A stretch of 64,000 nucleotides of DNA from Ampullaceana balthica (GCA_944989445.1 CALYLW010000166.1:687946-751945); one strand, 5' to 3'; shown: positions 21,713-33,905, counted from the stretch's first letter. The notes: generated by a model from the letters alone, not told the origin. Made by a program: numbers and translations.

Positions 21713-22413
21713 CGAAATAGGGCACTTGGCGTAGGCCAGGTTTAAATTAAGTTTTTAGTAAGCGCCCCATCATACTATTCCACTGAGGCCTAATGTCGCG
21801 TGGTGCACTAGAGACTACCGCGACGTAATTGTGGTCGATCTGGAGTCGCTTGTAAATGAGACCTGGAAGTGTCGCAACTATGATATTTACACTGGCGTAA
21901 AGATGGTCTTTACAGCGGTGTAAGAATGCATCCGTTCTCTAAGGATACTTTCTGTAAAGGAAAAATACGCGTCAAGCACAAGCGACGAGCAGGCGAGGGC
22001 AGTTGGCCGGAGCGAGGCAACATTGCCGAATATACAGACATTTCCATTAACAGGGTCTTGTTTACGTGGTCATCTTGAACAGTCCGCAAACCGTGGTCAG
22101 AGTTATTTTGGCGCAGCCAGTGTCAAAGCGGCAGCTGTTCTCACCCACCACACCACGCGACCTTTCATCTCTACTGTTAAGTCAGCGGTGCGCGTGGACT
22201 GGGTTGCTGGCGAGTGTATTAAATACATCTGGACACCAAGACGTTAATGTCAAACCTTCATGAAGAAACTGAACTACCGTAACACAGTTATAACTACGAA
22301 CAAGCAAGCCATGAATGTGTTTTAGAGACGCCCCTCCACGCGCGTGTAAGCCCATAGATCATCTGCTCCCCCCTCCCGGTGTAAGGTGAATGGTGCAGAC
22401 TTAAATAACCGCC
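21713..22413 (+). other. Upstream region of the large coding exon
   Basis: It presumably contains the 5' untranslated region and perhaps the promoter of the gene starting at 22414. No TATA box can be singled out. An in-frame TAA lies at 22402-22404. The AG at about 22397-22398 could be a weak splice acceptor, so an upstream non-coding exon cannot be excluded. Confidence 0.35.
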
Positions 22414-25400
22414 ATGTCAAGGAGGGGACGGGAAGACGCCACTGAGCGGCTGAGGCGAGGGCGGTCCCAGGACGGCAGTCCGGTGAGCTTGGTGCACGCC
22501 CGCGGCACGGCAAACTTCCTCAGTCCGGACGCGCCCCACGGCACCACCAGCCTGGAGAGGGCGCCCAGCCTGAACCGCCTCCACGCCCAGAGCTCCACGG
22601 AGACGAGTGGACTCGGGGAGACGGTCACCTCGGGGTTCTCGAGCCAGGAGAGCGTCCACAGTTACGCCGGGGAGGAGAGGGAACGGGGCGGAGGGATATG
22701 GGAGCGCTCCAGGAGACGGGGCGGGGGTGGTAGCCCCGCGAGCGGGAGGTACCTGACCGATCACGAGTTTCTGGAAAAAGAGGGAGGCTACCTACGACAG
22801 ACGTCCCACGGGATTACCTCCCATCCCTTACATCTCACAGTACCGAGGGCACCGCAGCAAACTGAACCGGGGCCCAAGGGCACCCAGCTCGACGATCGTT
22901 TGAGAACCAAGCACGAGAGGGGTTCTCCGGTGGTGAATCAGGGGCGGCGAATCAGGGACACAGGGGGGAGGAGCCTCACCCCTCAGCAGGCGAGAGAAGA
23001 GTTCGAGGAGCGACAACGCAAGCAGGAACACGGGGGCGGCAAAGAGCGCGGCGCCCCGGGTAAATCCGTTTCTCAAGAGAAGCGAAGAAGTGGATCCTCG
23101 TCACAGTCGAGCGTAGAAAAACAACACTCCAAGGGCGCCGGTTCGTCGGAGCGACAGAAGTTCTCTGAATCCTCGGAGTCGCAGGAAGCAAAAGACAGGC
23201 CATCGTCCAAGGACAGGCCGCCCTCGAGCGTCAGCGGGCACCCGGAGGCTGACGTCAGAAGGAGGATCCGGTCGTCAAGCGGAAGTCACGAGAGCAGCAC
23301 TGTCGAGGCCGACCGCGAGTATCACCGTCAAAACTCGAACGGGAAAAAAAGTGAGAGGCCCGCCGCGGGTACTGGGAAGTCGCGGTCCAACAGCAAAGAG
23401 AGCTTCCCCGCCACGCCAGCTGTGCGTGTGAGCTCTCGATCCGGCAGTAAAGAAGGCGCCGCACCCCTATCAACATCTGCTCGCAACAGCGGTCGCTCAA
23501 ACATCAGAGAAAGCCCCAGCGGCGTGACATCGGGCCGTGGCGCCCCTCGGAGCAACAGTAAGGACGGCGGGACCGGCCCCTCCTCGGGCGCCAGGGAAGC
23601 CCCCAGGCCGACCAGTAAGGAGGGCGCAGTCGGCTCCCCGGCGCGGACCGGTTCGAGGTCGAACAGCAAGGACGGGGTACCAGTCGCCGTCGGTGTGAGA
23701 CCCGGCGCGCGGTCGAGCAGCAAGGACAGTATCGACTTGAACGTTCACTCGAGCAGCCGCGACAGCGTGTTTCATTCTGACGCAACCAACAATGGGACCG
23801 GTCAGGACGTCAGCGGGAAAAGCTCGTCAGAGCTCGGCGGCGGCGTGAAGGACCGCGAGAGAAGATCCAACTCCAAAACACGAGACCAGGTCAAGTCGCA
23901 GTCCAGCAATTCCAGGACCAACTCGGACGAGTACCACGGGTCGAGCAGCTCTAAGAAAAGCTTCGAGACCGTCCGGCTTAAGTCCCAGGACTCGAGGGTC
24001 AATTCCGAGGAGGAGGTGTTTTCGATAGCCGGGAAAAAACCGGTAACGAGAGAGGAGAGCCCGAAGCCTGTTTTGGAGTTGACCAGTCACGTGAACATCG
24101 AGAGTTCGGGCAGGAGGAAGCGGTATTCGTCCAATGGAGAAGGTGCCCCCGATGACCAGAATAGCGGAAAAGGCGCGACCGAACCGGTGGATACTTCCGG
24201 TTACAGGAGGAGAAAAGACGGGGAGCGGAAGCAGCAGCGAATACCGGTGAGAGACTCGGAGGGCGCACGAGCCTCGGCGTTGACTGAGTCGAAACGAAGC
24301 CACGAGAGGCAGAGGAGTGAACCGACTGAGGCGAGAGTTGATTCCGGACAGGAGTTCGAGAGGAGCCGGGGCTCGGATGCGAGCTCGGAGCATGGTGGCA
24401 GATCTCGGCCCGACACGAAGCGCGCGCACCCCCGTGGGCGAGAGGAGGAGACACGCGCGCCAGAAAAAACCCGAGGAGGTGAGGCGCCCAAGGACGTGAA
24501 AATTATCGATCGTTCGCCGAGGGCGATCGAGGGTAGAACTGACGTCAGACCGAAAGCCTCCAAGCCGGAGAGCGTCACCGGGGACGGGGGTGGCGTCCGG
24601 CCAAAGTACGACAGGGACGGTGGCGAGAGGAATCGCGATGACGTCAGGAACACTCCGAAGCACGGTGAAGATTTCAAGTCTCGTTCGAGGAAGCTCAGCG
24701 AGGACGAGGTTTTAGATTCATCAGAGAAATTCCCTCGAAAAACGGAACGTTTCAAATATTCCCCGAGCGATACCAACGAGAGCCGAGCGGAGCATGGACG
24801 GACGAGGCGACGTCGTGTATCCGATGACGACCAGTTCTCGGTATTCGATGCCGAGAGCGTGAAATCGGAACGCGAGGAGAGGAGATCCAACATGGATTAC
24901 GATCGTTTGTTTCACCAGGCCAGCAGAGGCGTCAACGGAACAGGCGGAGGTGGCGGTGGACCGGGAACCCGGGGATACCCCCCAGTTCTCGACGGTGGAT
25001 ACGCGTCCCCGCCGATGCGAAGGGTCGGCGGTGGTCAGTTCGGCGTCAACCAGAACAACCTCGGCGGCGTCAACCCAGCGTTCGGCCCTGGGGGCGCCGC
25101 TCCACCCCCACAGGATGGCGCGAGGAATGCCTTGACACCTACCCCGGGCGCCGTCAGCGTTTCACCCAGTCCAATTATCAGAAGTGCTCCTTACACAAAA
25201 TTCCAGGTCCCGACCACGCCCATCGGGCCCATCCCAACAGTGCAGCTCATCTCCTCCCCCGAGGGGCCGGGCCTCAACCTGGACAACATCCACGAGGAGT
25301 GGGAGCGTCGCGGCAGCAAGAGCTCCAACCGGAGCCACCCTTCCAACCGCAGTGGCGGCGCCAAATTCCTCGGCGTCAACACGGAGTCCGCCTGGACCAA

Positions 25401-25837
25401 GTGGTCGAGGGAGAGGCGAGCCAGCTACCGGCGGCGCATCGAAAAACTTGAGCGGATGGAGTCCGGCCCCGCCGCCGCCGCAACCACCACCAGCGACGTG
25501 GTCCGGGTGTCGACGCCCGTCAAGAAGGCGCGGCAGGAGGGGATGAAGTTCGTGCACCCGGACCTGGAGGGCAGGTACCTCTCGGAGGATGACCTCAACG
25601 AGCTGCGGCGCCACAAGCAGCAGCAGGTCAACGTCATGCGGGTCATTGAGAAGAGTCGTAAGAACAAATACCAGATGAAGACGGAGGCCAAGCTGACGGC
25701 CGAGCAGTGGCACGTGCTGCAGGAGTTCTGGGACCACGCGCTCTTTGTCCGGGCCAGGTTCTTCGGGGTCTTGGTCAGCTTCGTGGCCTTCGTTCTGATG
25801 GTGGTCAGCATCACGCACCATGATTGGATTAACTTCG
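22414..25837 (+). CDS. Large first coding exon of a membrane protein with a long basic Ser/Arg-rich cytoplasmic tail (partial)
   Basis: I do not recognise the family. ATG at 22414 has a good Kozak context (CCGCCATGT) and an in-frame TAA nine bases upstream. The frame is open for 1141 codons plus one base, ending at a canonical donor (TTCG|GTGAGT, 25838); without splicing it reads 22 more codons to a stop ending at 25905. Residues 1-900 are disordered and rich in Ser, Arg, Gly, Lys and Glu. Residues ~321-448 carry repeated RSNSKDG/SSKDS-type motifs, likely phosphorylation sites. Residues ~844-960 are Gly/Pro-rich; ~995-1110 are charged and helical and look folded (WSRERRASYRRRIEKLERM, then SEDDLNELRRH). 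Residues 1116-1133 form one hydrophobic span followed by THHDWINF. The flanking RAR predicts a cytoplasmic N-terminus. A transmembrane span followed by Trp after a long tail could be the start of a claudin-like four-span protein, but that is inference. The exon is GC-rich, with codon use unlike the flanks. Later exons are not securely identified. Confidence 0.85.
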
Positions 25838-25843
25838 GTGAGT
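25838..25843 (+). other. 5' splice site of the large exon
   Basis: GTGAGT follows AACTTCG. Downstream, the reading degenerates at once into a GTGTCC minisatellite, so the true coding end is here. The intron is phase 1 (one base of the split codon lies upstream). Confidence 0.8.
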
Positions 25844-25855
25844 CTGTGTGTAGTC

Positions 25856-26215
25856 TTTGTGTCCGCGTTGATGTCCTTGTGTCCGTGTTGATGTCCGCGT
25901 GGTAGTGTTATTGGTTGTGTGTCCGTGTGGATAGCTGTGTGTCCGTGTTGATTTCCTTGTGTCCGTGTTGATGTCTGCGTGTCAGTGTTATTGATTGTGT
26001 GTCCGTGTTGATGTCCGTGTTATTGACTGTGTGTCCGTGTTGATGGCTGTGTCCGTGTTATTGACTGCGTGTCCGTGTTGATGGCTGTGTCCGTGTTATT
26101 GACTGTGTCCGTGTTGATGTCCGTGTGTCCGTGTTGATGTCCGTGTGTCTGTGTTGATGTCCATGTGTCCGGGTTAATGTTTGTGTGCCCGTGTTGATGG
26201 TCTTGTGCTCGCCTC
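25856..26215 (+). repeat. Intronic ~18-30-bp minisatellite
   Basis: Units are built from GTGTCCGTGTTGATGTCC with variable insertions (TTATTGACTGT). It begins within 20 bp of the splice donor. Confidence 0.85.
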
Positions 26216-26700
26216 TGTCCGATTTTCAATCTCTTAATTTGTTCTTCTAATTTCTTATTTCAATCCTGGCAATTTGAAAGAAAAAAATGTGTTTTTCACA
26301 CCCCCAACCCACCCATAGTGTCTCCTGAGATTGATCTCCTTCCCACATGTCCATTGGACCCTCACACGGCCCACCACTCAGGTCACGTCATTGAAATGGA
26401 CAGTGGACAGCGGCCAATATGATTCCAATCATAATCCATAATTTCGAAAAGTTTTGTTCCTGAATAAGATGCGGTTAAGTTACCTTAAGCCATACATTCC
26501 AGAAGTAACTTGGCCTTACTCCTACCCATCTAAGGTACTCAAAGCAATAAGACCTGCCTTAAAGCCATAATGTAAACATCTGTTACAATTAAGATCACCG
26601 AGTAACTTATCGCAGTGGAAAAACAAAACAAAAACAACCTGCGGTACCATATATCCATCAAATAAATCAAAATAATTACTGAATAAATGAACTCTAACTA
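26216..26700. other. Non-coding stretch
   Basis: AT-rich unique sequence; nothing recognised. Confidence 0.4.
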
Positions 26701-27046
26701 TTCTCCAACTCTCTCACTATTCTCTAACTCTCTCACTATTCTCTAACTCTCTCACTATTCTCTAACTCTCTCACTATTCTCTAACTCTCTCACTATTCTC
26801 TAACTCTCTCACTATTCTCTAACTCTCTCACTATTTTCTAACTCTCTCACTATTCTCTAACTCTCTCACTATTCTCTAACTCTCTCACTATTCTCTAACT
26901 CTCTCACTATTCTCTAACTCTCTCACTATTCTCTAACTCTCTCACTATTCTCTAACTCTCTCACTATTTTCTAACTCTCTCACTATTCTCTAACTCTCTC
27001 ACTATTCTCTAACTCTCTCACTATTCTCTAACTCTCTCACTATTCT
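26701..27046 (+). repeat. 19-bp pyrimidine-rich minisatellite, ~18 copies
   Basis: The unit is CTAACTCTCTCACTATTCT, almost invariant apart from two ATTTT variants. Confidence 0.93.
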
Positions 27047-27170
27047 CTGTCTTCCTCTTGTTTATATTTTATATATGCCATGATACGAAATGATGTCGGC
27101 GCAAATGAATTGTCCAGTATTATTATCATTATCATCATTATTATCACCTTCCTTCATCGTACTTAACGTA

Positions 27171-27648
27171 GGAGGGGGATAACTAGGGAAGCCTTGGTGG
27201 GGGAGAACTAGGGAAGCCTTGGTGGGGGAGAACTAGGGAAGCCTTGGTGGGGGAGAACTAGGGAAGCCTCGGTGGGGGAGAACTAGGGAAGCCTTGGTGG
27301 GGGAGAACTAGGGAAGCCTTGGTGAGGTAGAACTAGGGAAGCCTTGGTGGGGGAGAACTAGGGAAGCCTTGGTGGGGGAGAACTAGGGAAGCCTTGGTGG
27401 GGGAGAACTAGGGAAGCCTTGGTGGGGGAGAACTAGGGAAGCCTTGGTGGGGGAGAACTAGGGAAGCCTTGGTGGGGGAGAACTAGGGAAGCCTTGGTGA
27501 GGGAGAACTAGGGAAGCCTTGGTGGGGGAGAACTAGGGAAGCCTTGGTGGGGGGAGAACTAGGGAAGCCTTGGTGGGGGGAGAACTAGGGAAGCCTTGGT
27601 GAGGGAGAACTAGGGAAGCCTTGGTGGGGGAGAACTAGGGAAGCCTTT
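27171..27648 (+). repeat. 26-bp minisatellite, ~18 copies
   Basis: The unit contains GAGAACTAGGGAAGCCTTGG and a G run of 4-6 bases that varies between units. Confidence 0.92.
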
Positions 27649-27806
27649 TTGTGTCTAAAGTCAAAGGGAAAGCTGCCACAAATGGAAAAAAAAATATTGA
27701 GAACTACTGGTGTAGACAGAATCTTTGAAACAGAAACTCATCTAGAGATCGCCATTCCGGCTAAACAGCCTCAGGCTCACAGATAAAATCTACTCCAATT
27801 TGTCCG

Positions 27807-28131
27807 AGTTCTAGATGTAGTATCGTAGACCAAATGTTGTCATTCTTAGTTCTAGATGTAGTATCGTAGACCAAATGTTGACATTCTTAGTTCTAGATGT
27901 AGTATCGTAGACCAAATGTTGACATTCTTAGTTCTAGATGTAGTATCGTAGACCAAATGTTGACATTCTTAGTTCTAGATGTAGTATGGTAGACCAAATG
28001 TTGACATTCTTAGTTCTAGATGTAGTATCGTAGACCAAATGTTGACATTCTTAGTTCTAGATGTAGTATCGTAGACCAAATGTTGACATTCTTAGTTCTA
28101 GATGTAGTATCGTAGACCAAATGTTGACATT
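27807..28131 (+). repeat. 41-bp minisatellite, 8 copies
   Basis: The unit starts AGTTCTAGATGTAGTATCGT; only one or two substitutions are seen across the array. Confidence 0.92.
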
Positions 28132-28286
28132 TCTCTTATGAAATCTCGAGTTGAAACTAAAAATATTCGATCAGCTGATGTTGTTAGCCGATACAGAATC
28201 CATTCCCTTTTTTAAAAAAATGTATAGACTGCTGTGTTGTCATCTTTGCAATAATCGATCCTTTGATGAGATGCGGTGCTACTTAA

Positions 28287-28900
28287 GCTAACAGATCCAC
28301 CTGAAGCACAGTGCAGCCATGTGTAACCAGCTAACAGATCAGCCTTAAGCACAGTGCAACCATGTGTAACCAGCTAACAGATCAGCCTTAAGCACAGTGC
28401 AACCATGTGTAACCAGCTAACAGATCCGCCTTAAGCACAGTGCAACCAAGTGTAACCAGCTAACGGATCCGCCTTAAGCACAGTGCAGCCATGTGTAACC
28501 AGCTAACAGATCCGCCTTAAGCAAAGTGCAGCCATGTGTAACCAGCTAACAGATCCGCCTTAAGCACAGTGCAACCATGTGTAACCAGCTAACAGATGCG
28601 CCTTAAGCACAGTGCAACCATGTGTAACCAGCTAACAGATCCGCCTTAAGCACAGTGCAGCCACGTGTAACCAGCTAACAGATCCGCCTTAAGCACAGTG
28701 CAACCATGTGTAACCAGCTAACAGATGCGCCTTAAGCACAGTGCAACCATGTGTAACCAGCTAACAGAACCCCCGCCTTAAGCACAGTGCAACCATGTGT
28801 AACCAGCTAACAGAACCACCGCCTTAAGCTCAGTGCAGCCATGTGTAACCAGCTAACAGAACCTCCGCCTTAAGCACAGTGCAACCATGTGTAACCAGCT
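28287..28900 (+). repeat. 43-bp minisatellite, ~14 copies
   Basis: The unit contains CAGTGCAACCATGTGTAACC and AGCTAACAGATCCGCCTTAA. The last three units carry small insertions (AACCCCCG type). Confidence 0.92.
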
Positions 28901-29785
28901 GTGGCGGATAACAAGCTAAGTCACTTTCAAAACGACCGCAGCGTCCACTTGGGTGTCGCCTCTGATCGTTGTCATGACGACCGTTCAGTTTGAGAACCCC
29001 TGGACCTGGCATTAAAATATTTGATTGGACTGACACATGTTACACGTTTCTCTACACTCAGTATTTATTTTTAGGCCACCATTGAAGGGGGGGGGGCGCA
29101 CGACTCTCATTTCTCTCCATTTAGGATGTGTTACAAGTAGACCGCCATTGGAGGGGGCACTAGCTGGGACTTAAATCAACATTCAAACATTCCCTAGGAT
29201 ATTCCCTAGGATATTCCCTAGGAATATCAGCTCTACTCTTATACTCTTATGTTGACTCCAAAAGGTGTGGGCGGGATGTCTGTTGTGACAGTTGTCTCCC
29301 TTTAGGATCGGACCGATTGTTCTAAACGTTTTTCTCTCTCTATCACTATTTTAGTAAGTAGGGGTCGGACGAATTTGGCGCAAGCACATTTACACAAACT
29401 TTCGGTTATAGCTTCAAAACATCTGACATGCACTCGTAGCCACCAACATCTTACCCCACATTTACACCCACATCTTAACCCACACAACCACCCACAACCC
29501 AACCCACATTTACACCCACAGCGTAAAGGCAACTTCTTCGTGGCCCTTTGACACCCGCTGTGGTAATTGTTCTGTTAACACAAAACCGGACGTAGAATTT
29601 GAGAACCGCTGGACCACCGCACGAAACCTGCCTGTAAATAATGCAGTGGATTGATTTCTGTAAGCTGAGATCAATCCTAGGAATCTACTTACCCCCCCCC
29701 CACCCCCCAACTACGTCCCCAGTATCACCTCCCCACCCTGGCTTATTTCACAGGCGTGTACTTTACCGACAAGATAACCGACAGC
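28901..29785. other. Non-coding stretch with small duplications
   Basis: A ~65-bp segment with CACCATTGAAGGGG is duplicated at 29074 and 29142. ATTCCCTAGGAT is repeated three times at ~29192-29226. CCCACATTTACACCCACA repeats lie at 29455-29520. Two TTGAGAACC(C/G)CTGG matches (28992, 29598) resemble a hAT end but have no partner. Confidence 0.5.
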
Positions 29786-30115
29786 GTGCGAGCAAATAAC
29801 GACGTCAGGCGAGCAAATAACGACGTCAGGCGAGCAAATAACGACGTCAGGCGAGCAAATAACGACGTCAGGCGAGCAAATAACGACGTCAGGCGAGCAA
29901 ATAACGACGTCAGGCGAGCAAATAACGACGTCAGGCGAGCAAATAACGACGTCAGGCGAGCAAATAACGACGTCAGGCAACCAAATATCGACGTCAGGCG
30001 AGCAAATAACGACGTCAGGCGAGCAAATAACGACGTCAGGCGAGCAAATAACGACGTCAGGCGAGCAAATAACGACGTCAGGCAACCAAATATCGACGTC
30101 AGGCGAGCAAATACT
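29786..30115 (+). repeat. 21-bp minisatellite, ~16 copies
   Basis: The unit GCGAGCAAATAACGACGTCAG contains GACGTC. A two-unit variant (CAACCAAATATCGACGTCAG) occurs at 29978 and 30083. Open frames on both strands are shadows. Confidence 0.92.
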
Positions 30116-30706
30116 AATGGTATGCGACCAAATAATGTAATGCGACAAAAAATGATGGTATGTGACCAAAAACTAAACACTGATGGTAAGAGACCAAATA
30201 CTGATGGTATGCGACGAAATACTGATGGTATGCGACCAAATACTGATGGTATGCGACCAAAAACTCATGGTATGCGATAAAAAATGATGGTATGCGACCA
30301 AAAACTAAACACTGATGGTAAGAGACCAAATACTGATGGTATGCGACTAAATACTGATGGTATGCGACTAAATACTGATGGCATGCGACGAAATACTGAT
30401 GGTATGCGACCAAATACTGATGGTATGCGATCAAAAACTCATGGTATGCGATAAAAAAAATGATGGTATGCGACCAAAAACTCATGGTATGCGATAAAAA
30501 ATGATGGTATGCGACCAAAAACTCATGGTATGCGATAAAAAATGATGGTATGCGACCAAAAAACAAACACTGATGATAAGAGACCAAATACCGATGGTAT
30601 GCGACCAAAAAACAAACACTGATGATAAGAGACCAAATACCGATGGTATGCAACCAAAAAACAAACACTGATGATAAGAGACCAAATACCGATGGTATGC
30701 GACGTA
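30116..30706 (+). repeat. Diverged continuation of the 21-bp array
   Basis: Units of the type TATGCGACCAAATACTGATGG keep the 21-bp phase and GCGA(C/G)CAAATA core of the preceding array, so the two probably share one ancestor. Blocks of three to five units form higher-order copies, such as the AAACAAACACTGATGATAAG blocks from ~30560. Confidence 0.88.
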
Positions 30707-32204
30707 CGATCAAATACCATAGCATAGAGCACCTGTGGAAGGGCATGGGGACAGTGGGCGTCTACCGCAGGGCATAAAGCTGAGGACATCTAAATCAAAT
30801 TCCTGGATGCTGACGATAATGATGTAATTGTGCGTTTAATGACTGTATACCAACATGGATGAAGTCACTTGACAGAACCCTCGTGGGGCACTCGTCATTT
30901 TCTTATGCCGCCCTCCCCCATTACTGGAAACATTTCTGAAGGAGGCGAGTAATCGAATTTTTAAAGAGCTAATTACTCGGGTCCAATAGAAGTTTGGGGG
31001 CAAGTGCCCCCGAATGCGGCTGTATGATGATTCCATTTTACCCTAAAACTTGAGAGCCATCGATTTGGTTCGAACTAAAAGATAACTCGTCATTTGCTGG
31101 TGAGAATTTTTGTATTCTAGCCTTATATGACGAGCCTCTTCTCGGAACAGTGGTTCTCAAAATAAAAATAAATGAGTCGTCACGCCCTCAGCAGACACAT
31201 TAATCTCTTTCTTCAAGTGCACACCCCGATAGCTCCCAAGTGAGGACCCTTGTCTACACTACAAGAATCCCATCCCCGGAGAAAACTGTGTCCACAACAC
31301 TCTCATAGAAGCATATGATTCATTACATGGGGACCATAACAAAGAGCCCAATGACAATGGTATCCCTTTGTCAGCCCGTGGGGGGTGGGGGGCAGGGCGG
31401 CGAATGGGGCGCGCTAATGCCTGGCAAACCTACCATTGATTCCTGCCTGTCTGTACAACCAGGGGACTGTACTCACCTGCCTTCGCGTCCCCGAAGAACC
31501 CCCCCACCCCCCCTAATCACCACCCCAACATGTCCTGTAACTGTGTCTTGGCCACCGTAACGGAACTGTAACAAACACACGCATTTGTTTTGTTTTGTGG
31601 AGTTGAGCAAATAAAGAGGACTTCTTTCTTCATCCCGTTTTTGTTTTTGTCCGTGATTCTAAAGCCGGGACTCGGGGAAAGCATATCGGTATCGAACCTC
31701 TCGGCCGTGCCTCGTTTTTGCCGGGTATCGATTAGATGAGTTTAGAGTTTTAACCGATTATTCATGCCGAGTGTTTATATTTTAATGACTTGACATCAGG
31801 ATGTAAATTTGACTTGATCTGGTCTTTCTAAAATAGTTAGGTTTCTTGGTGACTTCATTTAACGTATGAAATCTGTCCACCAGGTGGGTCAGGTGGGTCA
31901 CTCGCATGAGGGTCAGCCTAAACTGTAACCATTTGTGAAAGATCGAGAGGGCATAAATAGTTTTTCGGCTTTTGAAATGGGGCCCTATTGTCGTAAGTTA
32001 AATGATCACAAGCCGTAATTTAGGGGTCCCATATTGACTGGGGCCCATTTGACGGGGGATGGGGGAGCGTCTCGATAGGGCCATTTTATCGGGCGCAAAA
32101 ATTTATTGGGGCCCTTCTGTCATGGGGCCGAATCGAATGACGCCTCCTTAAAGCACCACTTGCTGTCTGATAGTGACAGCTGGATAAATATGAGAACCTC
32201 GCCA
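30707..32204. other. Unique non-coding stretch
   Basis: No ORF above 81 codons. CAGTGGTTCTCAAA at 31149 resembles a hAT left end without a matching right end. C-rich and G-rich runs lie at 31378-31400 and 31498-31520. Nothing is called. Confidence 0.45.
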
Positions 32205-32450
32205 AAGAGTGACGGCCCTACATCTCAAAGAGTGACGCCCCTACATCGCAAAGAGTGACATCCCTACATCCCAAAGAGTGCCGCCCCTACCTACATCCGA
32301 AAGAGTGACGCCCCTACATCCCAAAGAGTGACGCCCCTACACCCCAAAGAGTGACCCCCTACACCCCAAAGATTGACGCCCCTAGACTCCAAAGAGTGAC
32401 GCCCACACCCCAAAGAGGGACGCCCCTACACCCCATAGAGTGACATCCCA
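32205..32450 (+). repeat. ~23-bp minisatellite, ~11 copies
   Basis: The unit contains CAAAGAGTGACGCCCCTACA; late units vary in length. Confidence 0.9.
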
Positions 32451-32781
32451 TATTTGTTCACATCGCCATTAAAAAATTAAATATTTCCTCTGCAATCTAG
32501 CTATCCATCAAACACTCCGAGCCATAGCGGAAAATGTCAAAAGCCGGAGTCGAAAACAAGAAGAAACACCACTCCGGACTTTCCGCTGAGGTAATTGTAT
32601 GAAGATTGGTCACGTGTCGATGAAATCATTGTTGAAATTATCGTCTGGTAACCACGTCATTATAAATGCTGGTCGCGACGTGGGTCAAAAAGGGAGGTCA
32701 ATCACGATGATTGTTTTACTTAGCCAAGAGTTATCTTTAATTAGCGCCCCCCCCCGCCACCCGAACCCCCGGTTTAGTTGG
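32451..32781. other. Unique non-coding stretch
   Basis: Nothing recognised; a short C run near 32746. Confidence 0.4.
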
Positions 32782-32893
32782 AACAATGAACTTTACATAC
32801 ACGTGCTGTGTACAAAGACAATGAACTTTACATACACGTGCTGTGTACAAAGACAATGAACTTTACATACACGTGCTGTGTAGAAAGACAATT
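32782..32893 (+). repeat. 35-bp tandem repeat, 3 copies
   Basis: The unit contains AATGAACTTTACATACACGT. Confidence 0.9.
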
Positions 32894-32943
32894 TCTCAAA
32901 TGTCATTCTAGTAAAGGACTATATTCATACACCTTCAAAATAT

Positions 32944-33281
32944 CATCCTCATCATCATTTGTCCTTTGAGTTCCTTGTGGAACATAGGGTCTCTGTCAAG
33001 CTCGCCACTCTACACGGCCCCTTGCCAGTCGCTTCAATTCTTCCCAGCTCTTCCCAGTCCTTCCAGCCTCGTCCAACATGCTCCGTCTCCATGTACGCTT
33101 GGGTCTTCCTCGTTGTCGTTTGCCCTGGGGGTTCCAATCTAAGGCCTGCCTAGCCCTGCTGTTATCTTTCCTGAGGGTGTGTCCAATCCATCTCCACTTT
33201 CTTTCCGTGATTTGTTGTTCTACTGTTCTTTGTCCACACCTCTCTCCCACAGCTTGGAGTTTTCGACCTTTGTCGAAAACT
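32944..33281 (-). mobile_element. 5'-truncated LINE 3' end with 12-bp target duplication
   Basis: The 12-bp repeat CCTTCAAAATAT flanks it exactly (32932-32943 and 33282-33293). On the minus strand it encodes the C-terminus of a LINE reverse transcriptase polyprotein: WRWIGHTLRK, a QALDWNPQGKR block, GRPKRTWRR and the WEEL..LARGR..WRA end. This pattern is common in RTE- and CR1-like elements of aquatic invertebrates (family knowledge). A frameshift near 33000 separates WRA from LCSTR. The 3' tail is an ATG/GAT microsatellite, and the 5' break shows a small palindrome (TTTCGACCTTTGTCGAAA, 33261-33278). It is dead on arrival, without endonuclease or catalytic residues. Confidence 0.85.
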
Positions 33282-33384
33282 CCTTCAAAATATAGGAACT
33301 TTATTTAAGGGGCGTGAGAGAGTTGGGGGGGGGGCTTTGTCTGGTTTAGCTCATGGGGGTATTGAAACGTTGACTTAGAGTCAG

Positions 33385-33540
33385 CATGGGGCGTCACTCC
33401 TAGAAGAACCAAAATAGGGCGTCACTACTAGAAGAACAAAAATAGGGCGTCACTACTAGAACAAAAATAGGGCGTCACTACTAGGAGAACCAGAATAAGG
33501 CGTCACTACTTGGAGAGTCAGCATGGGGCGTCACCACGAT
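33385..33540 (+). repeat. ~28-bp tandem repeat, ~5 copies
   Basis: The unit contains AGGGCGTCACTACTAGAAGA; the copies vary in length. Confidence 0.8.
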
Positions 33541-33639
33541 CAGAGTCAGCTGAACGCGCCACTGCAAGAATCTGACGCCCTATACAGGCTAGAACCCAAC
33601 TGACACAAAGAAGTGATGCGAGTTGTTTGTTTCATTTGA

Positions 33640-33905
33640 ATCACTATATGGGGCAACTGACGGGGCACTAGATGGGGGGCACTACACGGGGCAACAGATG
33701 TGGCACTGGATGGGGTAACAGATGGGGAACTGGATGGGGGCACTACACGGTGCACTAGATGGGGCAATTGATGGGGCACTGGATTGGGGGCAATAGATGG
33801 GGCAGCTGATGGGCACTAGATGGGGAAACTGATGGGCACTAGAAGCGGCAACTGATGGGCACTAGATGGGGAAACTGATGGGCACTATATGGGGGGAACT
33901 ACGTG
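33640..33905 (+). repeat. Degenerate GATGGGGCA repeat
   Basis: Irregular 13-28-bp units built from CACTAGATGGGGCAACTGAT. Confidence 0.8.

Noticed and set aside
23827..24893. Minus-strand ORFs of 278 and 230 codons inside the large exon
   Set aside because: They are shadows of the GC-rich plus-strand gene, which has the start context and splice donor.
29786..30280. 174-codon RANNDVR repeat ORF
   Set aside because: A 21-bp repeat open on both strands; no start context and no unique flanks.
28985..31170. hAT-like ends (TTGAGAACC at 28992 and 29598; CAGTGGTTCTCAAA at 31149)
   Set aside because: Orientation is wrong for a pair and no 8-bp duplication is seen; probably isolated remnants or chance.
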